DNA from: Silvimonas terrae
GTDB lineage: Bacteria; Pseudomonadota; Gammaproteobacteria; Burkholderiales; Chitinibacteraceae
Assembly: GCF_014202765.1 (NCBI RefSeq)
Contig: NZ_JACHHN010000013.1
Span: forward strand, 1 to 62,673
DNA: 62,673 bases
Direction of reading: 5' to 3'
Shown here: piece by piece, positions 1 through 8,640 of the stretch
Numbering within the stretch: the stretch's first letter is position 1
Layout: each line of letters opens with the position of its first letter
The notes under the pieces: model-generated
The model's database searches: none
Told to the model about the DNA's origin: nothing
The model's input: only the letters and a program-made list of their open reading frames with translations
Program-made: the position numbers and the translations under genes

Positions 1-30
1 CCCGTGTGAAAGTAGGACATTGCCAGACAC
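1..30 (+). rRNA. rrf: 5S ribosomal RNA, 3' end only
   Basis: The first ~30 bases read CCGTGTGAAAGTAGGACATT followed by GCCAGACACC, which matches the conserved 3' end of bacterial 5S rRNA (helix D/E region and closing acceptor helix). It is cut by the window edge, so the rest of an rRNA operon should lie to the left. A strong terminator follows immediately. Confidence 0.85.
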
Positions 31-37
31 CCATTAG

Positions 38-69
38 AACGCCCGTACAGACAACTGTACGGGCGTTTT
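38..69 (+). terminator. rho-independent terminator after 5S rRNA
   Basis: A 13-bp stem AACGCCCGTACAG / CTGTACGGGCGTT closes over the loop ACAA and runs into a T-tract. Its position just past the 5S end marks the end of an rRNA operon. Confidence 0.9.
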
Positions 70-173
70 GCTTTGTGCGCTCCCGCAATGCACTCTCCCT
101 GCGCGTTCCGCGCGAAATATCTTCACTTCCTTGTTAAGCTTGGCAGCAATCAAAACAATATCCGGGTTGCTCC

Positions 174-1565
174 GTGACTTTGACTTTAGCCATTTCCCTT
201 TTGTGGATTGTTTATCTGCTGGTGCTGTCGGTGCTCATCATCTGGCAGCGGCGCGCGCCAGTGGCGACCTTGAGCTGGATACTTTCGCTGGCGGCATTGC
301 CCTGGATTGGCCTGGTCATCTTTCTGGTGTTTGGCCCGCAGAAAATCAAACGCAAGCGCTTGCGCCGCGCTGCCAGCAAGCAGCGTCTGGGCATTCATAA
401 ACAGGGAAGCACTAACAAAGCACCACCGGTCTATGCCGAGCAGATGGCAAAAATGGGGCTGGCTACCACGGAAATGCCCACCGTCACCTGCACCCGGTTT
501 GATCTGCTGGTTGATGGCGGGGCGACTTACGAAGCGATCTTTGCCGCTATTGAAGCGGCGACCCGGCAAGTTCACCTTGAATACTATATCTATGAGCCAG
601 ACGGGATTGGCACCGCATTGCGGGATTTGCTGATCCGGAAAGCCCGCCAGGGCGTGCAGGTCCGTTTGCTGATCGACGCATTGGGTTCCAAGCGTTGTGG
701 CCGCAAGTTTCTTGGGCCGCTGACCACTGCTGGCGCAGAGGTGGCGTTCTTTCATGAAACCAGCTTTCGGCGCCTGCGGCCGGTGATCAATATGCGGACT
801 CACCGCAAGCTGGTGATCTGCGATGGTGGCGTCGGGTTTACCGGTGGGATCAATATCACCGATGAAGAGGACGAGCGCTCCAACCCGGTCGCTTTTCACG
901 ATCTGCATCTGCGCCTTGAGGGTGCGGTGGTCGATCAGTTACAGCAGATATTCCTGGAAGACTGGTTCTACACGACTGGGGAACGCCCGGAACCATTGCC
1001 CTACAAAGAGCCGCCAGAGGGCGAGCATATTGTGCAGGTACTGCAATCCGGGCCGGACAATGATTGGGCACCGATCTATCGGGCATATCTTGCCGCGATC
1101 AATTCCGCAGAAGAGCGCATCTTGCTCACCACGCCTTATTTTGTGCCGGATGAGGGCGCAATGGTGGCCTTGACCAGTGCGGCGCTGCGCGGGGTGGATG
1201 TGCAGGTGATGGTGCCACGCCGGAGCGACTCCTGGATCGTGACCGAAGCAGCGCGCTCGTATTTTGACGAACTGGTTATCGCCGGTGTGCAGGTTTGGGA
1301 ATACAACGGCCGTATGCTGCATTCCAAAACGCTGGTCGTCGACCAGAAATATGCGGCTATTGGCACGGCTAATTTTGATAACCGCAGCTTCCGGCTGAAT
1401 TTCGAGGTGAGCGTACTGGCCTACGGCCCCGTGCAAGCCAATGCCCTGGCAGAACGCTTCAAGGCAGACCTTGCCCAGGCCCAGCGCGTATCCCGTCCCC
1501 GCCAGATATCAAAGCTCTCCGCATTTGGTGAAGCGTGGGCCAGATTGTTTTCACCGCTGTTGTGA
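174..1565 (+). CDS. cls: cardiolipin synthase (phospholipase D family)
   Basis: This 463-residue inner-membrane enzyme should condense phosphatidylglycerol molecules to cardiolipin. Two N-terminal membrane segments (about residues 4-24 and 31-54) precede two PLD catalytic repeats. The HKD motifs are complete: H210-K212-D217 in HRKLVICDG and H383-K385-D390 in HSKTLVVD, each followed by the expected G-x-N/D-N stretch. Length and layout match bacterial ClsA-type enzymes. The GTG start at 174 opens directly on the first membrane helix; no strong Shine-Dalgarno site is visible. It sits alone after the rRNA terminator, about 200 bp before the next gene. Confidence 0.92.
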   Translation: MTLTLAISLLWIVYLLVLSVLIIWQRRAPVATLSWILSLAALPWIGLVIFLVFGPQKIKRKRLRRAASKQRLGIHKQGSTNKAPPVYAEQMAKMGLATTEMPTVTCTRFDLLVDGGATYEAIFAAIEAATRQVHLEYYIYEPDGIGTALRDLLIRKARQGVQVRLLIDALGSKRCGRKFLGPLTTAGAEVAFFHETSFRRLRPVINMRTHRKLVICDGGVGFTGGINITDEEDERSNPVAFHDLHLRLEGAVVDQLQQIFLEDWFYTTGERPEPLPYKEPPEGEHIVQVLQSGPDNDWAPIYRAYLAAINSAEERILLTTPYFVPDEGAMVALTSAALRGVDVQVMVPRRSDSWIVTEAARSYFDELVIAGVQVWEYNGRMLHSKTLVVDQKYAAIGTANFDNRSFRLNFEVSVLAYGPVQANALAERFKADLAQAQRVSRPRQISKLSAFGEAWARLFSPLL

Positions 1566-1765
1566 TCCGTTTGTCCGTATTTTTTTGCATCAGCGGTCCT
1601 GCGGAGTGGGAGTTGGATCACAGTTGTATGACAATCACAAATTAATTGGTAATGCTTCGCATTCGTGGCCACAGCGTTTGAAATGCCTTGCCGTGGGCCG
1701 CGTCTGCCTGTCTAATTAGGGAGTTTTGCTTTCTAACTAGAACTGTCGCCGCAGGAGCCGATTGC

Positions 1766-2605
1766 ATGCTTTACCCCCAACTTTTCGCTGATCTGGAAAA
1801 AGCCCGCTGGGACATGGCGGACGATATTGCCTGGGATCAGTTCGACGCGAGCAAGTTGAGCGATGAGCAGGCGATGACGATCAAGATGAACGCCATCACG
1901 GAATGGTCCGCCCTGCCGGCCACCGAGATGTTTTTGCGTGACAATCGTGACGACTCCGATTTCTCCGCGTTCATGTCCATCTGGTTTTATGAAGAACAAA
2001 AGCACTCGCTGGTGCTGATGGAATATCTGCGCCGCTTCCGCCCGGAACTGGCCCCGACCGAGGCCGAACTGCATGCAGTGCGCTTCGAGTTTGATCCGGC
2101 CCCGCCCATGGAAACGCTGATGCTGCATTTCTGTGGTGAAGTGCGCCTTACGCAATGGTATCGCCGCGCCTCTGACTGGCATACCGAGCCGGTGATCAAA
2201 CAGATCTACAAGACGCTTTCTACCGACGAAGCCCGTCATGGCGGCGCTTATCTGAAGTACATGAAGCGGGCGATTGAAAAACTGGGCGATGAAGCCCGTC
2301 TGGCCTTTGCCAAGATTGGCATGCTGATGGCCTCGTCCGCCCGTAGTGGCAAGCCGCTGCATCCGACCAATCTGCACGTGAACAAGGATTTGTATCCAAT
2401 GGACACCGTGCAAAGCCGCTTGCCTGATCCGGAATGGCTGGAGCGCTGGCTGGATACGCAAATCCAGTTTGGCAAAGAATGGGAAGGCCGCGTGGTTGGC
2501 GGTATTCTGCGCAATCTGTCCAGCTTGTTTGGCGAAACCTTCGAAACGGCAGCAGACCTGAATCGCTACCGCAAGCAATTGGTCGTTAATCTCGGCCAGG
2601 CTTGA
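1766..2605 (+). CDS. ferritin-like di-iron protein (acyl-ACP desaturase-type fold)
   Basis: This 279-residue protein has the two iron-binding half-motifs of the ferritin-like superfamily: E46, then YEEQKH (E76/E77, H80), E125, and DEARH (E155, H158). The spacing resembles type-2 (acyl-ACP) desaturases and related oxygenases rather than storage ferritins. The ATG at 1766 is chosen over an upstream in-frame ATG (1688) because GCAGGAG precedes it and homology-like sequence begins there. It ends 4 bp before the RfaE2-type gene, so the two and the MscS gene are probably cotranscribed. Substrate is unknown; a lipid desaturase or hydroxylase is one possibility, given the adjacent membrane genes. Confidence 0.8.
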   Translation: MLYPQLFADLEKARWDMADDIAWDQFDASKLSDEQAMTIKMNAITEWSALPATEMFLRDNRDDSDFSAFMSIWFYEEQKHSLVLMEYLRRFRPELAPTEAELHAVRFEFDPAPPMETLMLHFCGEVRLTQWYRRASDWHTEPVIKQIYKTLSTDEARHGGAYLKYMKRAIEKLGDEARLAFAKIGMLMASSARSGKPLHPTNLHVNKDLYPMDTVQSRLPDPEWLERWLDTQIQFGKEWEGRVVGGILRNLSSLFGETFETAADLNRYRKQLVVNLGQA

Positions 2606-2609
2606 TCTC

Positions 2610-3113
2610 ATGACTGCAGCGCAATACCCGCACCCTGACTTTGAGAAGAAAATCTGCGCGCCGGAACAACTGGCCGCGCGGATTGCCCAACTGCCCAGAC
2701 CCCTGGTGTTTACCAACGGTTGTTTCGATATCCTGCATACCGGGCATGTCACCTATCTGGCTCAGGCTCGGGCGCTGGGCGCCAGCATGATCGTGGCGCT
2801 CAATACGGATGCCTCGGTTAAACGTCAGGGTAAGGGCGATGATCGCCCGATCAATGATCTGGGTAAGCGGGCCAGCGTGATGGCTGCGCTGGAAAGCGTG
2901 GCACTGGTGACCTGGTTTGACGCAGATACACCTTACGACGTGATCATCGCCGCCCGGCCTGACATTCTGGTCAAAGGCGGTGACTGGTCGGTTGATCGCA
3001 TTGTCGGCAGCCAGGAAGTACTGGGCTGGGGTGGGCAGGTGCATTCCATTCCCTTCCTCTACCAGACCTCGACCACAGAAACCCTCAAGCGCATTCGCCA
3101 GTTGCATCCATGA
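2610..3113 (+). CDS. rfaE2: RfaE2-type D-glycero-beta-D-manno-heptose 1-phosphate adenylyltransferase
   Basis: This 167-residue nucleotidyltransferase should form ADP-heptose, the donor for LPS inner core. It has the cytidylyltransferase fold signature: TNGCFDILHTGH with H43 and H46, KGGDW, and a C-terminal TSTT phosphate-binding stretch. In E. coli this activity is the C-terminal half of bifunctional HldE; here it stands alone, so the kinase half (RfaE1/HldA) must be elsewhere. The final codons overlap the next start by 4 bp (ATGA), giving translational coupling to the mechanosensitive channel. Confidence 0.92.
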   Translation: MTAAQYPHPDFEKKICAPEQLAARIAQLPRPLVFTNGCFDILHTGHVTYLAQARALGASMIVALNTDASVKRQGKGDDRPINDLGKRASVMAALESVALVTWFDADTPYDVIIAARPDILVKGGDWSVDRIVGSQEVLGWGGQVHSIPFLYQTSTTETLKRIRQLHP

Positions 3114-4456
3114 CCCCGCGTGAGAACCTTGTTGCCGAGTTGATAGGCGATATCAACGAGCACGGTTGGCTCCGCACGGATATGGTCAGCCAGGCGGGTG
3201 TGGTTTTGCTGGCTGTTCTGATCGGCCTGACGGCGTATTACCTGCTCAAGCCGCGCATCACTCGTGACAATTCCCGCTGGCAGTGGTTTGGTCAGGGGGT
3301 GATCCGGCTGATCTTCCCGCTGGTAGCGCTGACGGTGACCAAGCTGGGCACCGTGCTGGTGGGCCTGTTCTACCCCGCTGCACCGCTGCGTTTGATTGGC
3401 GTGGCTGATGTGCTGTTGCTGGCCATGGTCAACATCAGTGTGTTGGCTTATTTGCTGCGCCATGTATTTAACGAAGCACCATGGGTTGGTCGCTGGGAGC
3501 GCCGGATTGCCGCGCTGATCTGGCTGGCGTATGCGCTGCATGTGGTTGGTGTTCTGCCGGAAATAGCCGACGCACTGGATGACATCAGTTTTCATCTGGG
3601 GCATCAGCGCATTTCCGTGCTGACCATCCTGCAAGGCCTGGCGTCGGTGGGCGCCACCTTGCTGGTCGCCATGTGGCTCAGCCGCCTGGCGGAACGCTGG
3701 CTGATGCGGGCGGAAATGCTCGATACCAGCCTGCGCGTCATGCTGACCAAAGTGATTCAGTCGCTGCTGGTGGTGATTGCCATCCTGGTGGCGCTGCCGC
3801 TGGTGGGGATCGACCCCACGGTGCTGTCTGTTTTTGGGGGTGCGCTGGGTGTCGGGTTGGGTCTGGGCCTGCAGAAGATTGCCTCCAACTACGTCTCAGG
3901 CTTCATTATTTTGCTGGACCGGTCGGTCCGTCTGGGCGATCTGGTGCAGATCGGGGATCGGCAGGGCGTCATTTCCCGACTGACCTCCCGCTACATCGTC
4001 CTCAAGAGCCTGGATGGCACCGAGTCGCTGGTGCCAAACGACACCCTGGTCACCTCCACCGTCGTGAACCAGTCTTATACCGACCGCAAGGTGTGGATCA
4101 AAATGCCGTTCACGGTCGGATATGAGTCTGATCTGGAAGCAGTGATGCAATTGCTGGTCAAGGCCACGGAAGGTCTGGATCGGGTAGTACAGGATCCCAA
4201 GCCATTTCCGTATCTGGATGGCTTTGGTGATAGCTCGGTCAATGTCTCGGTTGGTTTCTGGATCAAAGATCCGGAAAACGGGCAGGGTAGTTTGAAGTCC
4301 GAGATCAATTTGCGGGTATGGCGGCTCTTCAAGGAGCACGGCATCAATATTCCGTATAACCGGCTGGATGTGGTGCACTTCAAGCCATCCAACAAACTGG
4401 CGAGCGATGGTAATTTGACAGGTTACGCCCCGCCAGCGCCTGCCGATGAAGGTTAA
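3110..4456 (+). CDS. MscS-family small-conductance mechanosensitive channel
   Basis: This 448-residue membrane protein has several N-terminal hydrophobic segments (about residues 22-215) before the pore-lining MscS helix, seen as the Gly/Ala-rich run GGALGVGLGLGLQKIASNY (about residues 242-260). A beta-domain with DRSVRLGDLVQIG and a mixed C-terminal cytoplasmic domain follow. The extra N-terminal helices make it larger than E. coli MscS (286 residues), like the YbdG/YnaI-type channels. It probably releases osmolytes on hypo-osmotic shock. It overlaps the adenylyltransferase gene by 4 bp. Confidence 0.9.
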   Translation: MTPRENLVAELIGDINEHGWLRTDMVSQAGVVLLAVLIGLTAYYLLKPRITRDNSRWQWFGQGVIRLIFPLVALTVTKLGTVLVGLFYPAAPLRLIGVADVLLLAMVNISVLAYLLRHVFNEAPWVGRWERRIAALIWLAYALHVVGVLPEIADALDDISFHLGHQRISVLTILQGLASVGATLLVAMWLSRLAERWLMRAEMLDTSLRVMLTKVIQSLLVVIAILVALPLVGIDPTVLSVFGGALGVGLGLGLQKIASNYVSGFIILLDRSVRLGDLVQIGDRQGVISRLTSRYIVLKSLDGTESLVPNDTLVTSTVVNQSYTDRKVWIKMPFTVGYESDLEAVMQLLVKATEGLDRVVQDPKPFPYLDGFGDSSVNVSVGFWIKDPENGQGSLKSEINLRVWRLFKEHGINIPYNRLDVVHFKPSNKLASDGNLTGYAPPAPADEG

Positions 4457-4489
4457 GCAGGCAATTTGCACAACCTGGCGTACGAACGG

Positions 4490-4518
4490 TTGCGCATTGC
4501 AAGCAATTATTCTGTAAT
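4490..4518 (+). promoter_or_regulatory. candidate sigma70 promoter for the desaturase gene
   Basis: TTGCGC (4490-4495) and TGTAAT (4513-4518) are separated by 17 bp, in an AT-richer gap between MscS and the desaturase. Transcription would begin near 4525, about 70 bp before the start codon. This is a sequence-match inference only. Confidence 0.4.
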
Positions 4519-4593
4519 ATCTGTTCGCCTTTGATCCGTATCAGAAAATTCTGAACAACTTCAAAGGATTTCTTGTTCTGGAGAGTTTCATTG

Positions 4594-5784
4594 ATGGAAT
4601 GGCTGAACGGCCTGATCGAAATGCCCTGGTGGGGCTACATCGTGGTGTTGCTGGTGCTCACCCACATTACGATTGCTGGGGTCACGATTTTCCTGCACCG
4701 CAACCAGACCCATCGCGGTCTTGATTTGCACCCGATTCCCAGCCATTTCTTCCGCTTCTGGCTGTGGATGACGACCGGTATGGTCACCAAGGAATGGGTG
4801 GCGATTCACCGCAAGCACCATGCCCGTTGCGAGACTGCTGAAGATCCGCACAGCCCGCAAGTGCTGGGCCTGAAAAAGGTCATGCTGGAAGGTGCAGAAC
4901 TCTACCGCAAGGAATCGAAGAACAAGGAAACGCTGGAGAAGTTTGGCGTCGGTACACCTGACGACTGGCTCGAGCGCAATATCTATACCCCGCACAGCAT
5001 CATGGGCCCGACCCTGATGGCCATCATTGATATTTCGCTGTTTGGTGCGAATGGTCTGTGGATGTGGGCAGTGCAAATGGCCTGGATTCCGTTCTGGGCT
5101 GCTGGCGTGATCAATGGCGTGGGCCACTATTTTGGCTATCGCAATTTTGAGTGCGAAGACGCGTCGACCAACCTGGTGCCTTGGGGCATCATCATTGGCG
5201 GCGAAGAACTGCACAACAACCACCACACCTTTGGCACCTCCGCCAAGTTCTCCAACAAGTGGTGGGAGTTTGACCTGGGTTGGGCGTACATCCGCTGCCT
5301 GTCGGCCCTGAAGATGGCCAAGGTGCGCAAGGTTGCCCCGCGCATGAAGATGGTTGATGGTCATATGGAGCTGGACGAGCAAGCGCTGGCCGCCATTATC
5401 GCCAACCGCTATACCATCGCCGCTAACTATGCCAAATCGCTCAAGCGCGTGGTGGGTGAAGAAGTCGACAAGCTGCGTGCCAACGCCAGCCTGCCGCACT
5501 TTGACTTCAACCCGGATCGCCAGATGAAGGTGTGGCTCAAGCAAGATGCCAAGGACACCCCGGTTGGCGAAAAGCCGCACCTTGATAGCCTGCTGGCGCA
5601 AAGCAAGGTGCTGGATCAGGTCTACCAGATGCGCCAGGAACTGACCCGTCTGTGGGAACGCTCCAGCCTGACCCGTGCTGAACTGTTGAGCCATCTGCAA
5701 GACTGGTGCACGCGTGCCGAGGCCAGTGGCATTGCCGCGCTGCAGGATTTCTCCCAGCGTCTGCGTCGCGTCGCTGCGGTCTGA
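4594..5784 (+). CDS. membrane fatty acid desaturase (delta-9 type)
   Basis: This 396-residue protein should introduce a cis double bond into membrane acyl chains. All three histidine boxes are present: H35xxxxH40 in HRNQTH, H72RKHH76, and H207NNHH211, embedded in paired hydrophobic segments. A roughly 130-residue C-terminal extension beyond the third box is rich in charged helices and absent from minimal desaturases. The ATG at 4594 is preferred because GGAGAG lies about 10 bp upstream; an in-frame TTG at 4573 is less likely. A strong terminator ends the unit. Confidence 0.9.
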   Translation: MEWLNGLIEMPWWGYIVVLLVLTHITIAGVTIFLHRNQTHRGLDLHPIPSHFFRFWLWMTTGMVTKEWVAIHRKHHARCETAEDPHSPQVLGLKKVMLEGAELYRKESKNKETLEKFGVGTPDDWLERNIYTPHSIMGPTLMAIIDISLFGANGLWMWAVQMAWIPFWAAGVINGVGHYFGYRNFECEDASTNLVPWGIIIGGEELHNNHHTFGTSAKFSNKWWEFDLGWAYIRCLSALKMAKVRKVAPRMKMVDGHMELDEQALAAIIANRYTIAANYAKSLKRVVGEEVDKLRANASLPHFDFNPDRQMKVWLKQDAKDTPVGEKPHLDSLLAQSKVLDQVYQMRQELTRLWERSSLTRAELLSHLQDWCTRAEASGIAALQDFSQRLRRVAAV

Positions 5785-5800
5785 TCGCCGCGTGATGAGC

Positions 5801-5830
5801 AAAAAGGCGAACCGCAAGGTTCGCCTTTTT
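5801..5830 (+). terminator. rho-independent terminator after desaturase
   Basis: A 13-bp stem AAAAAGGCGAACC / GGTTCGCCTTTTT with GCAA loop and a T-run follows the desaturase stop. Confidence 0.93.
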
Positions 5831-5938
5831 TGTTATCTGACAGAGATGCTTCAACTGTCTTGCAGCTTTCCCGCCTGAATCTGCCTAAAATCACGTTTTT
5901 GCATTGCCGCGCATCTGGCGCGCCACAGGGGAAACAGC

Positions 5939-6292
5939 ATGTCCAGTATTCAGCGCTACCATGTCGGACCGCGCATGTCCGAAATCGTGGTTCACAACAA
6001 CACCGTTTACATGGCCGGGCAGATTGCCGAGTCGCTCGACAAAGATACCCGCGGGCAAACCGAAGAAGCGCTGGCTGCGGTGGATCGTATGCTGGCGGAA
6101 GTGGGCTCGGACAAGACCAAGATTCTGACCGTGACCATCTACCTGCCCGATGTGGTCAACGAGTACGACGCCATGAACGCCGCGTGGAGCGAATGGGTGC
6201 CCGCAGGCCATACCCCGGCGCGCACCACCGTAGAGGCCCGCCTGGCAGACCCGCGCTACAAGGTAGAGCTGTCGGTGATTGCCGCGCTGTAA
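5939..6292 (+). CDS. Rid family (YjgF/YER057c/UK114) protein
   Basis: This 117-residue cytosolic protein belongs to the Rid family, whose RidA members hydrolyse reactive enamine/imine intermediates made by PLP enzymes. The catalytic-type arginine is present (R95 in HTPARTTVEARL). The C-terminal KIEIEAIA seen in E. coli RidA reads KVELSVIA here, so the second glutamate is replaced by serine. That suggests a Rid subfamily other than classical RidA, and deaminase activity is not assured. AGGGGAAACAGC precedes the ATG. It has its own terminator-like hairpin downstream. Confidence 0.88.
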   Translation: MSSIQRYHVGPRMSEIVVHNNTVYMAGQIAESLDKDTRGQTEEALAAVDRMLAEVGSDKTKILTVTIYLPDVVNEYDAMNAAWSEWVPAGHTPARTTVEARLADPRYKVELSVIAAL

Positions 6293-6317
6293 CTGCGCTG
6301 GTGTTGGTCGCTGCCCC

Positions 6318-6340
6318 ATTGCCCCGGTGAACGGGGCAAT
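6318..6340 (+). terminator. hairpin after the Rid gene, possible weak terminator
   Basis: ATTGCCCC pairs perfectly with GGGGCAAT across a 7-nt spacer, 25 bp after the stop codon. The downstream T-run is poor (GTCGTTTG), so termination efficiency is uncertain. Confidence 0.45.
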
Positions 6341-6489
6341 GTCGTTTGTGGTGGGGCACCGTGCGTGAAAGCGGGAACGAAACTTGATCGGGATTGCTCC
6401 ATTATGAGGTGGCCTGCGCGCCTCGTCGCATAATGCGTTTCGCGCCTCGTGCGCCGCCCCTTTCTGCCCACCTCGTGGAGTTGTTGCCC

Positions 6490-7560
6490 ATGTCGAACAT
6501 TCTGTTGGCGTATTTTGCCGGCTGGCGGGACTGGAATAACCTGCCGCTGATTCGTGATGCTGAACGCCTGACGCATATCTGTTACGCCTTTGCCAATATC
6601 CATGAAGGCAAAGTGGTGTTGCTGACCTCACAAGACCGTACCGAAGGCCAGGCACGCAGCGAAGAAGGCATTGCCCGGTTGCATGAGCTACGCAGCGTGA
6701 ACCCGCAGCTTAAATTACTGATCTCGATTGGGGGTTGGGCGGCCGACGGTTTTTCTGATGCCGCGCTCACCGCAGAATCCCGCGAAGAATTTGCCCAGTC
6801 GGCCATCGATTTCATGACCCAGCGTAGTCTGGACGGGATTGATCTGGATTGGGAGTACCCCTCCAACGACATGGCCAGTATCAAAGCCCGCCCGGAGGAC
6901 AAACATAATTTCACGCTGATGCTGGCCGCTTTGCGCCAGAAGCTCGATGCCTTGTCCGACGAACAAGGCCGTACCGGCAAAGCGCGCTATCTGCTGACCA
7001 TTGCCGCTGGGGCGGGCCAGTATTACCTGGATGGTGTGGAGATGGCAGAAGTTGCGCGGCTGTGCGATTTCGTCAATCTGATGACTTACGACTATTACAA
7101 CGGCTGGGCCACCCGCGCCGGGCATCACACCAATCTCTACAACACGCCGGGCGATCCTGAGGGCGATAGCTGCCAGAAATCAGTCGATCTGTTCATTGCC
7201 AATGGCTTGCCGGCGGAGAAACTGGTGCTGGGTTGCGCGTTCTACGGGCGCGGCCTTGATGGCGTGGGTGAGGCCGGTCTGGGCGCGCCGGGCACGCCCA
7301 AGAGCAATACCTCAATCGACTATGACGATATTGTGGGCAAGCTGATTCCGGAAGGCGCTACCCGCTACTGGGATGATGCTGCCAAAGCGCCGTGGCTGCT
7401 CTCGGGTGAGATGTTCGTCAGTTACGAAGATGCAGAGTCGCTGGGTTACAAACTGGCGTTCATCCAGGAACGCAAGCTGGCCGGCGCGTTCTTCTGGGAG
7501 TACAGCCAGGACCATACGGATACGCTGCTCTCCACGCTGTGGAAGGGTTTGCGCGACTAG
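6490..7560 (+). CDS. GH18 family chitinase-like glycoside hydrolase, no signal peptide
   Basis: This 356-residue TIM-barrel protein carries the GH18 catalytic signature DGIDLDWE (D115 to catalytic acid E122), the SIGGW motif (residues 79-83) and the substrate-binding MTYDYYNGW. These indicate retaining hydrolysis of beta-1,4-GlcNAc polymers or oligomers. The ATG at 6490 is preferred: GTGGAG lies upstream and the protein then begins on the first barrel strand (SNILLAYFAGW). Extending to the in-frame upstream start adds 32 residues that do not look like a secretion signal. It therefore appears cytoplasmic or secreted by a non-Sec route, and has no chitin-binding module. Confidence 0.9.
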   Translation: MSNILLAYFAGWRDWNNLPLIRDAERLTHICYAFANIHEGKVVLLTSQDRTEGQARSEEGIARLHELRSVNPQLKLLISIGGWAADGFSDAALTAESREEFAQSAIDFMTQRSLDGIDLDWEYPSNDMASIKARPEDKHNFTLMLAALRQKLDALSDEQGRTGKARYLLTIAAGAGQYYLDGVEMAEVARLCDFVNLMTYDYYNGWATRAGHHTNLYNTPGDPEGDSCQKSVDLFIANGLPAEKLVLGCAFYGRGLDGVGEAGLGAPGTPKSNTSIDYDDIVGKLIPEGATRYWDDAAKAPWLLSGEMFVSYEDAESLGYKLAFIQERKLAGAFFWEYSQDHTDTLLSTLWKGLRD

Positions 7561-7573
7561 CGCCCCAAATAAC

Positions 7574-7598
7574 AAAGCCCGCAGACGCGGGCTTTTTT
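7574..7598 (+). terminator. bidirectional terminator between chitinase and BASS transporter
   Basis: AAAGCCCGC / GCGGGCTTT with AGAC loop is flanked by T-run and A-run, fitting two convergent genes. Confidence 0.9.
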
Positions 7599-7599
7599 A

Positions 7600-8553
7600 T
7601 TACACGACCGGCGTAACCGGCTCGGTCTCTGCCTTGGCCAGCGTCCTGGGGCGCTTGCCCTGCCAGTAACCCGCCAACAGTGCGCCGGAGATATTGTGCC
7701 AGACCGAGAACAACGCCCCCGGCAAGGCCGCCAGCGCGCTGAAATACGTCTTGCCCAACTGGGCGGCGAGGCCCGAATTCTGCATGCCCACCTCAATGGC
7801 CAGCGTCCGGCAAACCGATTCTTCGAACCCCAGCAGCTTGCCGCCCCAGTACCCACCCGCCAGGCCTATGGCGTTGTGCAGCATCACCGCAATGATGACG
7901 ACGGCTCCCACCGAGGCAATGCTCTTCTGGCTGCCGGCCACAATCGCGGCAATGATGGTCACGATGGCAATCATCGACACCAGTGGCAGATACGGCTCAA
8001 CCTTGCGCACTGCGCGCCCGAAGAAGCGATACAACAGCAAACCCAAAGCAATCGGCAGGATCACGATCTGCACGATGGACAGCAGCATGGCCAGCATATC
8101 GACGTGGATAGAGGCATCCACGTACAAGCGCGTCAGCAACGGCGTGGCCACGACGCTGACCAGGGTGGAAATGGACGAGATGGTGACCGACAACGCCACA
8201 TCCCCGCCCGCCAGATAAATGATCACGTTGGACGCCGTGCCGCTGGCGACACTGCCTACCAGAATCATGCCGGTCGCCAGCTCGGGCGGCATATTGAAGG
8301 CTTTGGCCAGACACCAGGCGGCCAGCGGCATGACCAGATAGTGCAGAACAATGCCGGCGGCGACGGGCGCAGGCCGGGTGAGTACGCGTTTGAAGTCGGC
8401 CACCGTGAGCGTCAGGCCCATGGTGAACATGATGGTCGCGAGCAGCAGCGCGGTATGCGCTTGAATCGGGGCGAAACTGGCCGGGCTGTTATACGCGGCC
8501 AGCGACAGCAAGATCGCCCAGAGCGGGAAAAGCCGGGTGAGTCTGGCAAGCAT
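7600..8553 (-). CDS. bile acid:sodium symporter (BASS) family transporter
   Basis: This 317-residue inner-membrane protein has about nine to ten hydrophobic helices. It carries the family's core motifs, including [23 protein letters not shown] (the crossover region binding Na+ and substrate) and [14 protein letters not shown] (the second helix-breaking crossover). Bacterial BASS members import bile acids, pantoate or other organic anions with sodium; the substrate here cannot be read from sequence. The ATG at 8553 begins directly before the first helix. Upstream in-frame codons add a basic stretch that is probably untranslated. Confidence 0.88.
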   Translation of the reverse strand: MLARLTRLFPLWAILLSLAAYNSPASFAPIQAHTALLLATIMFTMGLTLTVADFKRVLTRPAPVAAGIVLHYLVMPLAAWCLAKAFNMPPELATGMILVGSVASGTASNVIIYLAGGDVALSVTISSISTLVSVVATPLLTRLYVDASIHVDMLAMLLSIVQIVILPIALGLLLYRFFGRAVRKVEPYLPLVSMIAIVTIIAAIVAGSQKSIASVGAVVIIAVMLHNAIGLAGGYWGGKLLGFEESVCRTLAIEVGMQNSGLAAQLGKTYFSALAALPGALFSVWHNISGALLAGYWQGKRPRTLAKAETEPVTPVV

Positions 8554-8640
8554 GAGTCGTATCCGTGCGCGGCGGGGCCCGCGCTGTTGTTTTGGTGCGC
8601 CCATCTTACCGGGTTGCACGTGCCCCGCAATACGCCGCGC

